Source of the DNA: Dermatemys mawii
Taxonomy: Eukaryota; Chordata; Testudines; Dermatemydidae
Direction of reading: 5' to 3'
Length of the DNA stretch: 64,000 nt
Assembly (NCBI GenBank): GCA_007922305.1
Contig: ML677386.1
Location: 10,955,830-11,019,829 of the forward strand
Shown: positions 39,501 to 51,500 of the stretch, piece after piece
How positions within the stretch are numbered: position 1 is the first letter of the stretch
Layout of the letters: each line of letters begins with the position of its first letter
The notes under the pieces: generated by a model
What the model was told of the DNA's origin: nothing
What the model saw: only the letters and a program-made list of their open reading frames with translations
Database searches by the model: none
Translations under genes and position numbers: made by a program

Positions 39501-42500
39501 ACTAGTTAGGAGGCCTACGCCTATTGTTCCTGTCCCTAGAGTGGTAAGGGCCCTGCCTTGGGCAGGGTTGATACTGCCTCTTCTGTTGCTGGAGTTGAGG
39601 GCTGAAAGGTTTTCTCTGGGTAGGAGGTACGTGCATCTCCAGAGACTTCATTGTTGCCCTTGAATCTTTGAGGCTATGGAGCCTCAAGTCTGTCTGGTCT
39701 GAAAACAGCCCTGCACCCTCAAAGGGAAGGTCCTGCAGGGTCTGTTGGACCTCTGGGAGAAGATCTGAAGCCTGGAGCCAGGAGTTCTCCTCATGACCAT
39801 CCCTGAGGAGATGGTTCGTGCCTTCAAGTCAGCCACATCAAGGGAGGCAGCCTGCCTTCCTCTCCTCAACCAGAACAGAGAACTCCACTCTTGACAAATC
39901 TCTTTGTACTTGGATATAGCGTCCCAAGAGTTAAAGAAGTCACCACTCCAGGGGGTTCCCTAGCTGATCCGATGGGAGCCAAGGGAAAAGTTTCCAACGA
40001 TCATGCGCGCACCTGATTGGAATCAACATGAACAAGCATTTGAAGAAGAATCCTTATTATGCAGACTGAATTTTTTTAAAATGAACTATAAAATATGTGC
40101 CAAGCAAAGGCACTGGCACCCATAACCAATGTTTAAAAACAAACCCAGCAACAGCATAAATATAATAGAAATTAATCAACCCCCCGAGTCCTACAGCACC
40201 ACAACCAGCCTTACACAACTTTCATATGCAAGGGGTGGGCCTTGCCGAATGCCATGAAGACTGGCAACTATGGATGTTATGGACCTGAGAGGACAGAAGT
40301 TCCAAACATCTGTGGACCTAAAGCAGAGTGCCCTGCCTGCCACCCCCACCTCTTATAGCAATGGAGCTTCAGTGCAGGCAATGTCCCTGACTGCACTTGT
40401 CCCAGGGCATCACTGGGATAGAGACAATTTTTTAGATAGGTAGATAGGTAGGACATTATAGGTCAAATCAATATCTACAAGCAATTTGGAAACCAACAGA
40501 TAGCTGGTGCATTTTGTAGAGCACAAGTTTCATGTGCTCACAAAGAGAAATACTGTTTAATAAGCAGGACATCAAATTCTGCACCAGCTGCAGTTTCTGA
40601 ATAGATTAAGTTGCAACCTCATGTAGAACACATTACAATAGTCTTATCTCAAGGTATCAAAGGCATGGATCACTGTTGCTAGGCCCACGAAACAGACGCA
40701 ATCTCTTAACCATCTGCAAATTGAAAAAGGCCATCTTGACTTTAGCTGATACCTGGTCTTCTAATAGCAGCCAGGACCCCAAAATTGTACACCTGGTCAA
40801 TCAAAGGCAAATGCACATCCTCCAAGGAGAAGAAACAGCACTCACACACTATCGCCTCTGGTGACTTACCACAACCAACACCACTTCAGTCTTTTCTGGA
40901 TCAAATCTCTGCCTACTAGCTCTCCTCTATGTTCTAATCTCCAGACAATAAGTAACGCAAACCAACAGCTCCAGGTGGGTCACTGGAGATGGAGCTATAA
41001 AGCTGCAGAGAATCAGCAGGCTGAAAACAATGCAACCCATGCCGCCTCACTAACTTTTCCAATGATCTCATGTTCACATTAAACAAGAAGGATGACAAGA
41101 TGGAGTCTCACAGAACAGACTAACAACATTCAGGTAGGTTAGATCAGGACAATACAACAGCAGCCTCTAGTATACTCCTCATCAAAATTAGGTCTTTAAA
41201 TTAAAGGCAATGTAATCTAATGCAAGGGTAGTCAGTTATTTTTTGGCAAGGTCCAAATTTTCTGGTCAACGTACAGTCAAGCTCCAGATGCCAAAGATAA
41301 CAATATAAAATAACAATATAGTAGGCAAATAAAAAGATTTCGGGCTCTGTTCAAAAGTGACTGGTGGGCCAGATTTGGCTCATAGTCCAGCTATTGACTA
41401 GTGCACTTAAACACAGGAGCCAGAGTCCTCACTTTAATCTTGGTTCTCTTACTGACTCACTGTGTAGATCCAAACAAGTTCATGAATCTCTCCCTCACAC
41501 AGGAATATTTTGAGAATTAAGGTTTGTGCAGTATCTTGACTAAGCATAGCATTTCAGAAGCATCAAAGATATTCCATCTTTTCTGTGGTCCAGAGAATAT
41601 GTACTATGATACCAAATACAGCATCACAAGGAAAAAAAACACATGCTGGGATGTGTATTATTCAGCATTTTAAGTATACTGGTATATTCACACCAATATA
41701 CAGTCATTATTAACTATAATGTATAATAAAATTAAGCCAAACTTTCTGTACAACAAAATAATGTTATTTAGAAGATTAAATTTAAGAAGGCAATACATCC
41801 TTGGCTTACAAACTGAGAAAATAAGCCCTTGGAGGCAGGAATCGTATCTTTTTGGAACTAACTTTACACTATACACAATGTGCTGTGTATATTTATGGAG
41901 CTGCATAACTGATTACAAAGTTAACTTGAGGCTTGTTCCTGCTAAGGCACTGAAATAAGTTCTCTTTCTCCTCTCGCCTCTACATCACATACTTCATTGG
42001 TAAGAATGAGTCCTCACAGCCACAAGGGGGACTAACTTTATTTTTAAACTATATTTTAAAAATGCCCTCTGGTTAATTTGAGACAGGGCATGTTTCTGTA
42101 ATTTGTACAGATTATCTGTTTTTAAATTTTAACTGTAAAATTGTGAGAATAAGTAAACCACAGCAAAATAGCAACAAAACGGCAGGAGTAAGTTTATTAA
42201 TCCTTTGTTGAGCACCAACAGTATGCTCTGTACTGACAGATGATTAGATAGAAAATGATGTATGAAACAGAAGAATTGATATTGGAGAAGAATGAGTGGA
42301 AGGTTGAGCAGCAGAAAAAAGTCTTGCATCTTGTTTTTTCAAGAGATAGTAACAACAAATTGTAAAATTATATTAAAATAGATTCATTGTTTGCATTAAT
42401 ACCTTATATTATGAAACACAAATTTTAAAATCTAATTTGCTTTTCACTATTTACACACTTCATTTGCTTTGGTATTCACTCAGTTTGGACAATGAAACAG

Positions 42501-45500
42501 ACTTCAGTTTTACTTTTGTATTACAACATCTATATTCTTTATACTGCAGAGAGTTGTATAAATACAAAAGGGATCTTACTTCTAGTCATATTAGGTTTGG
42601 TTAAAATAGTATGATCTACTGAAAGAGAATTGTACCATTTGCTCGAGATGGGTTAAAGCTTGAAGCAGTTACACCCACAACCAAGCAGAATACGACTGAC
42701 TAAGATTACTTTTTTGAGAAAAATCCATACACACACCCTTTTTTTAAGAGAGCTGAAGTACGTTGAACAACAACTAGGTTGTTGTCCTGTGAAATTTTGT
42801 AAGTGTGATGCTCTACTTTCTCACCCTTGGGAAATCTGTACAACAGTACTATGTGGGGAAATGTAAACTCCGTACTTGAGGGTAGGATAGAGCTTCTGAA
42901 CTATGACTACTTATAAACTCTCCCCTCCATATGTATTACTCTGACAGTGGGCTTGCACAGGGTAGATGTCTGTGGAATAGTTTTGTGTAAAATAATCTGT
43001 GCTGTCTAGGACAGCACTAAAAGCTCTGAAAATAACCTGTCCCAAGCAGGGCTTTTTGCATGGAAGTTTTCATTTTGCCAATTCAAGTGGAGGCTTATTT
43101 TTTAGACTTTCTGCACAGTTCCAGATTGCCTAGGTAAGCAACAGAGACAACACTATGTTGTTATTATGAGTAATGTTACTGGCTACTCAGGCAACAACCT
43201 GAGAGATTAAAAATTGCGAGGTTTTGGTCACAGCGGTGGGGAAGTTTTATTTTCGAACTGTGCTGCACTACTGAACTAATTTTGAGGTATGCTGTAGTTT
43301 TAAATAATGACTGCCCCCTTTGGTCTCTGTGAGAGAGATATGTGGTGATTAAAATATATTGCTAAACTTCTGGATTTGTAATACTCAGGACAAATACCCC
43401 AGAGAATAATTAGTTTGTTTACCTAATATTTTCCAAGAAAAAAAAAACTATTTTAATCTCCAAGAAAAAGCCAAAAGAAACATCTCCTGCCTTCACTAAG
43501 TCCCTGGAAAGATTCATAGTCACCAATCCAGCTATATTTGAAGATCTTAGCTCCCAGCTACCTTGAGTAACACTACTGTTGATTTTCAGACAAACCCAAA
43601 ACCTACTGGAGGTTGCCAAAGGTATAATCACAGGAACCTGTTGATCAGTTATGAGTGTGTCCAGGAAGCCTGTCCAACCAAAGGGACACAAAAAGGTTTA
43701 AACTAATATAACTGATTGTCTCAAGAGGTACTGACGAGGAGGTGTGGGGCTATGCCACCATAGTTTTAACTACAGCCTTCAGTTAAGTTAAATGTTTTAT
43801 TTCCTTTCTTACTTTTAATTTTTCATAATGCTACCGTACACTAACACAAACATCTCACTGCTAATATTCTGCCTTTTTCGGCTAGCTTTTGCTGGCTTTG
43901 ATGACTCTCCCCTCTGAGTCTCCACACTCTCACCTCAACAGGCACTGCTGCACTCCCTCTGAAAGCCACTGGACTGCACAGCAAGCCACAGGAGAAGGGG
44001 AGAAGCAAGTTTCAGAGTGAGAGCAGAGGATGACAGCTACTGCACTCGCCAGGGACAGTTAACTGGGCTGATGGTGCAGTACAGCAATTTTTCAACAGAG
44101 GGAGTGCACAGGCCTCTTTGCTACAAAGAAAAAAAAAAAGAGCCTTCAACAAGATTGCCCCCAGAGCCAAAGAGAAATGAGCAGAATACCTCACAGTGAA
44201 AAATTCATAGCCATTCTTGTCCTATATATGAGAAAACTATTTACTAAGTATACTGGCCAGATACAAATGAAGGTTGAGGTGTTTTCAGTTTAAAAAAAAA
44301 TCAGTTAAAAAATCAGATATTTAGTCAAAGATAGTTAAGTGGAAATTTCCTTGAAAACATGGTAGTAAACTGTCTTTGTATTCAGCCAGAAAGATCATAG
44401 AAGAACAAAACAAGGTACAGTGGAACCCCGCAATACCGTGCCCCGCAATAGCGCGAATCTGCTTATAATGCGGGGTGTGCGTGGCTCCCGATGGTGGCAG
44501 CGGGCACTGTTTTGATGCAGTGGAACCCCGCAATACCATGACCCTCCGTTTATCGCGATTGATATTTTTGGACCCCGATCGTCGCGGTATTGAGGGGTTC
44601 CACTGTACTTATTCAGTTTCTTAAATTATCCCTTTTAATGATTCTTGGTATTAAAATAAAAATCACAGTAATCTCAAACAGATAAAATTGGTTATTTAGC
44701 AGCGAGCCCTAATTAACACACGTTATTCAAGTGAAATTAAGAAAATCACTAAGTCTGATTGCTTGGAAGATTACAACCACATTAGCATTTGCTTTTATTA
44801 GCACACTTTTTTGATAAATATTTCCCATGGACAATTATGATACTGTTGAATTTTAAGAAACATACTGTTGTGTACATTGGTTGCATGTGAGTCATACATA
44901 ATGATGAAAAAAGGACAATTACTATTAATTTGGTGATTATAAAAGATCAAAAGCCTCTACAAAATATAAATTAAACACTTACCAAGGCTGGAAACCACAA
45001 CACTTTCTTTTTATCCACATTAACATAGTCTACACACACGACTTTTCCTAAGAGTTCATCAGTTTGTTTCCTATCATCTTCATCTTCGTCACTGGATGAG
45101 GATGAAGATTCTTCTTCTGGGCTACAATGGGAAACAAGAGAGACAAACTTAACTTCACGATAGTGTATAGATTTATAACCTGCCAATCAGAGAGGGTACA
45201 AAGCTAACTATCTGAAACACAATTAAAGTATGGATAATAAGAGCATGTTTTCAATTTACTATAGGAAATCTACAAAACTGGAAAATGCTCCACATATGTA
45301 ACGCCAAAGAATTTTCAGGATGCAGTTTGACTCACCACAGCATAAAAACCCAAATCACAGAACTTATTCAATCTTTAAATGCCTTCTTTTTTTTCCCCCA
45401 GAGAGACAAAGTGAGTGAGGTAATATCTTTTATTGGAACATCTGTTGGTGAGAGAGACAAGCTTTTGAGCTTACACAGAGCTTTTCTTCAAGTCTGGGAA

Positions 45501-48500
45501 AAGTACTCAAAGTGCCACAGCTACACATAAGGTGGAACAGATTGTTTAACCTAAGTAGTTAATACATATGGAAACTCCAAAGCATGAAGAAAAAGGAAGC
45601 AAAGCTTAACAGCAACCCTTATATTTAGCTGTGACACTGAATATATTCCCCAGACCTGAAGAAGACCTCTGTGTAAGCCGGAAAGTGTCTCTCTCTCATC
45701 AACAGAAACTGGCCCTATAAAAGATACCTCACTCACCTTGTCTCTATAATGGCCTGGGACCAACACAGCTACAAAAAGACTTCAATTTTCCAATTGTTAC
45801 CAGTTTAAATAAAAGAAAACCTCAAAAGAAACTCTCTCATGGTTAGAGTAAGGCTGAACTGTAACTCAAGAGATCTTGATTTTGGTCCCAGTTCTGCCAC
45901 AAACTTCTTGTATTACCTTGGGCAAGTTGCTTTCTCCCTTTGTATCTCAATTTCACATCTGTAAAATTAGGTTAATAATATTTTTCAGGCTCACAGGGGC
46001 TGTGAGAATACATTAACTGTGAAGCACTTAGATACTCTTGTGATTTGTGCCATAGAAAAGTTTTTACAAATAATCAAATTCCAATTTCAAATTGCCAAGG
46101 TTTCACAGTATGTATCAAAACTACTAAGTACTTGCTCTTCACTCTCTTTGCAACTCTTTAATTTTCCTGTTTTCTTAATGCTGTACTCTTTCAAACAGCA
46201 TGTTATTTAATGCTTATAGGGCTTCCCATTCCAGTGAAAAATACATTTTATAAGTTAATGACTTCAGTTTATCTTTGGTATAACTCCAAGGTAGTCAACA
46301 GAGTTTCACAGGGGATGCATTGGGCCCTGTTAGTTTAGAAACTAACGAATAAATTTATTCTTGTGAATTAATATAATTATAGCAAAATTGCACAAAACGA
46401 ATGCATTTTGTTCTTTACAGGTAAAGAATCTTTATGGAGGAATAACTTGTGACATGAAGTTCATGGATCGAATTCTTACTGCAGATCTAAAGGAAAATTA
46501 CCTTGGTTATGACATATGGCATGACATGCAGCACAACCTTAGGCCCCAATCCTGCAAACGGTTAAGTATGTGATTAACATCACTTCTGAGAGGCCTAAGG
46601 ATCAGGGCCATGTTTGCAAAACCAGGGCCTGAGCTCTAACAGGATTTCAAGGCAGATTGGCCAGACATTCAGAATGCCTAAATATGTTCCCAGATAAAAA
46701 TGAAATTAAAATGGAGTTACGATGAAGAATTCATATTAGTACTTATTGGCAAACTATATTACTGGAATGTTAACTTATTCCCAATCCAAATATTATAAAT
46801 GTGGACATTCAAAGCTACAGTTACACTTAAAAGAAATGAAAAGATGTTAAGATACCAAAATACACCATCAGGACATCCAAACTAACTTAATTCCACCTTG
46901 TTATCATGGTATGCAAAACCCCTATGATTTTTTGAAGCAGTTAGATTAAATGGATATGTAGAGACATTAAATTGTTCTCCTTCCACCCTGAACAGTGTTA
47001 CTACAGTAGCCATCTTATGCTATGGTCAGCCAGTGGCCTCAGTGCCATTGAGAATAATGGGAGATTGTTTTCAAAATGGTCACTGACAACTCTTCATGGA
47101 ATTCTCTGAAGAAAAACCTTTTCTCGGTTCTGTTGAAGGAGAAACTTTCAGTTATGAAGAATAATGGGGAAAAATTGTCAATTAATCCCAAAAACATATT
47201 CTTCAAACATATCCTGTGAAAAAGACTTTAGTCAGTTTTAGCTTTATGGAGTTCATAGTCTGTGTCATGTCATCATTATTAAGATCACCTTGGACAATTA
47301 CAAAAAAGATCTGGCATAAGGTGCTATTTTTTTGAATGACTAATTCAGAAATTAAATTTCAGTGAGCCAATCTAGCAGTGCTCAGGTTACATGAAGGGAG
47401 TGAATTGAATCAGTTAACAAGAAATCAGAATAGTCAAACATTTCCAGAGACCTCAAGTTTCTCTTCAGGTACAGAGTTTCTTTCAACCAGAATGGAGAAC
47501 CTGGTAGAACTGAAACCAAGAAAAGGTCTGCTTTTGGGACAGACTCCCCCAAAACTTTGTCCCTTGGAAATTTGTATTATTTGGACTTGGCTGCTGGGAG
47601 AACTTATAGGTAAAGTTTTACAACTAGAAAGGGCTGAGGATTTAATGGCTAGATAGATAGGAAATATGTCTTTTTCTGTGTCACCATTCAGTACAATTTT
47701 GCTATTCTTTAGTGGTCTGTTCGCCAATGACTGAGGTATGAGATGAGGTGAATAACTGGAGAATTGAAAAAAAAGTGTTACATGTCTGAATTTCCCCCCA
47801 ATTATATCTTTTCTTTCCCTTCTTTATCATGTTGTTAAGCATTTTTCCCCACTTTTTTTAAAAATAGCAATCACATAAATTGATTATCTTTTTAAAGAAA
47901 TCTTTCAGGCTGCTTCATAAGACTTTGGAACCTCTTGTAGAAAGAGGAGGAGAAGCCTGTAACCCAATGTCTTTGTTAGATCAGTCAGTATGGTAGAGGA
48001 AAAGCAGGACACTCGGGAGTGGGGGAATAGTGAAACTGCTGCTGAGCTTTTCCTCAGTGTGTGCACAACTTGCCTTTCCTTTACTTCAGTTCAGTCAATG
48101 GCGACAATAATATAAAAATAACAGAGGAAGGTGTCTCTGCTGTGACCATGTCCTGTAGACAAACACCTGGGGAAAATAAGTTTTAGTGAGAGACAGAGAC
48201 TGAGGAAAGTACTAATGTATTCAGGGTGCAGAACAGTGGTTTGGGCTCATGTGTAAATATGCTGCCTCTAAAGTAAAATTTTATTCACAGAGCCCTCTAA
48301 ACATCATTGACCATGCTGGTGCAAAAAAGGAAAGTTAACTGAAAAGATGTATTAATTGCAAGCTCTGTTAGTCCAATGCGGCAGGCTCAATACACCGAAT
48401 AGAAAAGAATAAAATGTATAAAAACCCACCACATTTAAGAGTACTATGAACTTATGGAGGGAAGAGTTAAATATAAGCACTGTTTTTAATGAATGACTAT

Positions 48501-51500
48501 TTAAATGTCTTCTTATACACTTATCAGAACAAAGATGACCCTATTTTATTCTTGTGAAGCACATCTTTCTTAAGTATTAAATTTATTGCTGAAGACTTCA
48601 GGGATCAGAAATTTTACTGTTTGAAAAAATAACAGGATATCTAAAAAAGGAATCACAAGCCCTTTTGAAATTTTTGATAAAACCCACTTCTATTGCATAT
48701 AGTTACATTTTCCCAATACAGTACAAAATGTTTTATTCTGCTTCTAAGTAGTAGGATTTGCAGTAAAACCAGATGGTCAATTCTTCAGTTTGAAATCTTC
48801 AGAAATCCCCTTTTCTCTTTTTTTGGAAGGAAGTACATTTTTAAATAGGAACACTGAAGCACTAGGGTAGCCTTTTTGGTTGTGGTAATGTCTTCAGTCA
48901 ATTGCTCTACAGAAAAGCCTACTCTTGGGGAAATTCTGCGTCACTGACCACATGCAGAATTTATGTTCCTGCAGATTTTTTTTTCTCTGCAGAAAACACA
49001 TTCTGCTGGAGAGGCACTGCAATTACACCTTTTCCCCATCGGGACTGCTATGACGCCAGAAGAGAAGGCAGCCGGTTCAGCCAGCCAGAGATAGGGAATG
49101 TGAGAGACTGTGTTCCTCGCAGCTCCTTGCCCTCAGGACCAGGTAAGGAGGCTCAAGATATGGAGGGGACAGACAGAGCGAGGCACATGGGGTTGCTGGT
49201 GGGTCACAAAGACTGGGGTTCAGAAGAGCTAGTGTGGGGAAACAGACTGCGGTGGGAGCACAGGAGCTAGTGGGGCGACAGCACTGAACCAGGGGCTGAA
49301 TGGGAGTGGGGGTGCAGGGACACATGGGGATGGGGCAAGGAGGGGTGCAGGGCAACATGGGGACAGAAGAAGGGGATGGCTGAATGGGGGTGCAGGGACA
49401 CGTGGACAGGGAGAGGAGGGGTGCAGAGACAAATGGGGACAGGGGAGGTGGCATAGCTGAGTGGGAGTGCAGGGACACATGGGGAAGGGGACAGATGTGC
49501 CTGACTGAATGGGAGAGGCTAGGGGTCATCCAGGGTCTGCATGGGGGAGGCTCCCCAATTCCTTAACAATCCCTACCTGCCTCCAGAAAAATCCCAACTG
49601 TTCCATATTACTCCCACCCACACACAACCACCTTCCAGGTTCACTCCCGGGCTCTTCCTGGCAATTACTTCCCTCTCCCTCAGCTACTCTGTTACCCCTG
49701 ACTCCTCCAACCCTTTGCACTGCTTCTGAGGTGAGCTGGAAATATGTTTCTGGATTACAGTTTAATTGAATTATTACTCAAGCTTTGTATTAATATGCCT
49801 AGTAATGAATGTATTTCTCAAAAAAACCATTTCTTGAATCTATTTGGTTGTCTGTATTGTTACAGACATACCTGCTGACATGTATTTCAAAATAAGTGAC
49901 CAAAATAATTAAAACTGGTATCATTATATTGTGTTAATTTGATAAATAAAATATGTAGAATTTTAAAATATTTGCACAGAATTTTAAAATTTTTGGCACA
50001 GAACTCCCCCAAGAGTAAAAGCTGACAAATGAATTCCAGAGAGCAAAATACTGAACATTACTTTGCAGATACTATCCAAGAAGTCCAATTACAAAGCTAA
50101 AAGAGCAGTAACTTAGGTTCATTATAACCAGGTTACCTTCTGATAACTGTGCTAATAACTTGTGCTCACCATTAGAGTTGTTAACGCAAAAGAGAGAGGA
50201 ATTATTCAAAAAAGATTTTAATGTAGATTTTCTGTAGATCATGACTATCAAGATGTTTGGTTCCATGGAAATTTGGCCACTATATTTGTAGTAGTTTTTT
50301 CTTCAGAGGCACATTTGATTGCAAATGTTGCATCCCTTTGAAGAGGGTGAACAATCTTTACCCACAGGACTAGAAGTATGTAAAGAATTCCCAAAAGACT
50401 GCTTTGGGACTCTAGAGGTTAAGAAGTCCCCATGTCAGCTAGAGAAAGCCTTCCATCATACAGAGACTTGTAACAAATAGAGCTCAGTTATTGTTTTCAG
50501 GACCTATGCTATTATCCTGTCAGAGGGAAATTGCATGGTTTTTTTCCCTTTTTTTAAATTCCTGTCCACAATGAACAGTGAAATTGTGCTAGCTGGAAAA
50601 CACATTGAGTACTTGCTGTAATCCTTGCAATACAGCAATGCAGGGAAAATTATTTCCTGACTTACCCTTCAACTTTAGAATAATGTCACTTTTCACTCAA
50701 CTTGCTAAGTATCATAATAATTTATAGAAGTCTGAAATATACAAAAACTTCTGGAATTAATGACACAATATAAGAAGATAAATTAATGCAGAACTCAAAA
50801 CAAATGACTGAAAAGATATTTAACTTACATATGATTAGATCTCCTTCCTCTGTTTGTTTTCTTTCCTATGACGGGAGTACCGAAATGTTCAGGGTTGGTG
50901 AGTGGGAGCTGATCTAATGTCTGTTGGAAGATCATTAAACTCATTAAAATGCAAACCAATCATTTTTCAAGAGTTTACAGCAAGTCTAAGTTTGCATATA
51001 CCTTAATAAATGTATTTTTTGTAAATGGAAACTCTCTCTACTGACAATGTACTTAGAGCAGAGACAGTACTGCTTTAAAAACAATGGCCTTGTCTTTTAG
51101 AAATTAATATTTCACAGCAACTGCCTTCTTCCACACGCCCATTCACACCCCCCACCGAAAGCCCTGTTCTGAGACCTTTATCAGTAAAGGAGAACTGAAA
51201 CTCAGGCAATGGGTCTGACATCCTGATGTAAGATTCTCCCTTCCCTTTGCTAAATGAAGCACATTCTGCTTATGAAGCACCCCCCTTAGATCCACATCCC
51301 AATTACACATGTAAGGACATGGACAACGGTCCCTCATGTAGAAAAACTGAAGTTAGCAAGGCAGAACAACAGAGACCAGCAAACTCAATAACAGACTTGA
51401 ACGTGACAATTTTAAAACATAAAAACTTCAAAAACAGACTCCAATGAGAAGGTGCTAAACTGGAATTAATTTGCAAATTGGATTCCATCAATTTAGGGTT

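Larger units (their letters stand above)
36265..40053 (-). mobile_element. DIRS-type tyrosine-recombinase retrotransposon, copy 2 (decayed)
   Basis: A 3.8-kb element in ARID4B orientation with inverted terminal repeats of about 130 bases: left 36299-36435 (ccattccaatcaggtgtgca ... gggagtcccctggagtggc) and right about 39935-40050 (gtcaccactccagggggttc ... cacctgattggaatcaacat). An internal complementary region at 36520-36612 contains the complement of the left end joined at about 36573 to the complement of the right end. Coding remnants in minus-strand order are gag (39450-39930), RT (38840-39350), RNase H (37890-38563) and tyrosine recombinase (36753-37312), the canonical DIRS order. Stops, frameshifts and a gag truncation show it is dead. 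Confidence 0.82.
36023..44982 (-). other. ARID4B intron of about 9 kb with a DIRS element
   Basis: Contains a partial palindromic repeat (36105-36195), a DIRS retrotransposon (36265-40053), an old LINE-like segment (40600-41110), a hAT-like remnant (41224-41402) and a TA-flanked element (44418-44605). In 41403-44410 I see only AT-rich sequence with no recognisable gene or repeat. Confidence 0.75.
45122..50828 (-). other. ARID4B intron with inverted repeat pair and DNA transposon
   Basis: Contains an inverted pair of one repeat family (45400-45748), a MIR-like SINE (45845-46070), a palindromic repeat (46540-46612) and a 1.1-kb DNA element (48920-50017). The segments 46613-48919 and 50018-50828 show nothing I can identify. 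Confidence 0.75.

Noticed and set aside
47378..47656. Plus-strand 92-residue frame
   Set aside because: No recognised family, no splice context and antisense to the gene; likely chance.
49077..49529. Minus-strand 150-residue frame rich in Pro, Ser and Cys
   Set aside because: It covers the G-rich minisatellite within the DNA transposon 48920-50017, so the composition alone keeps it open.
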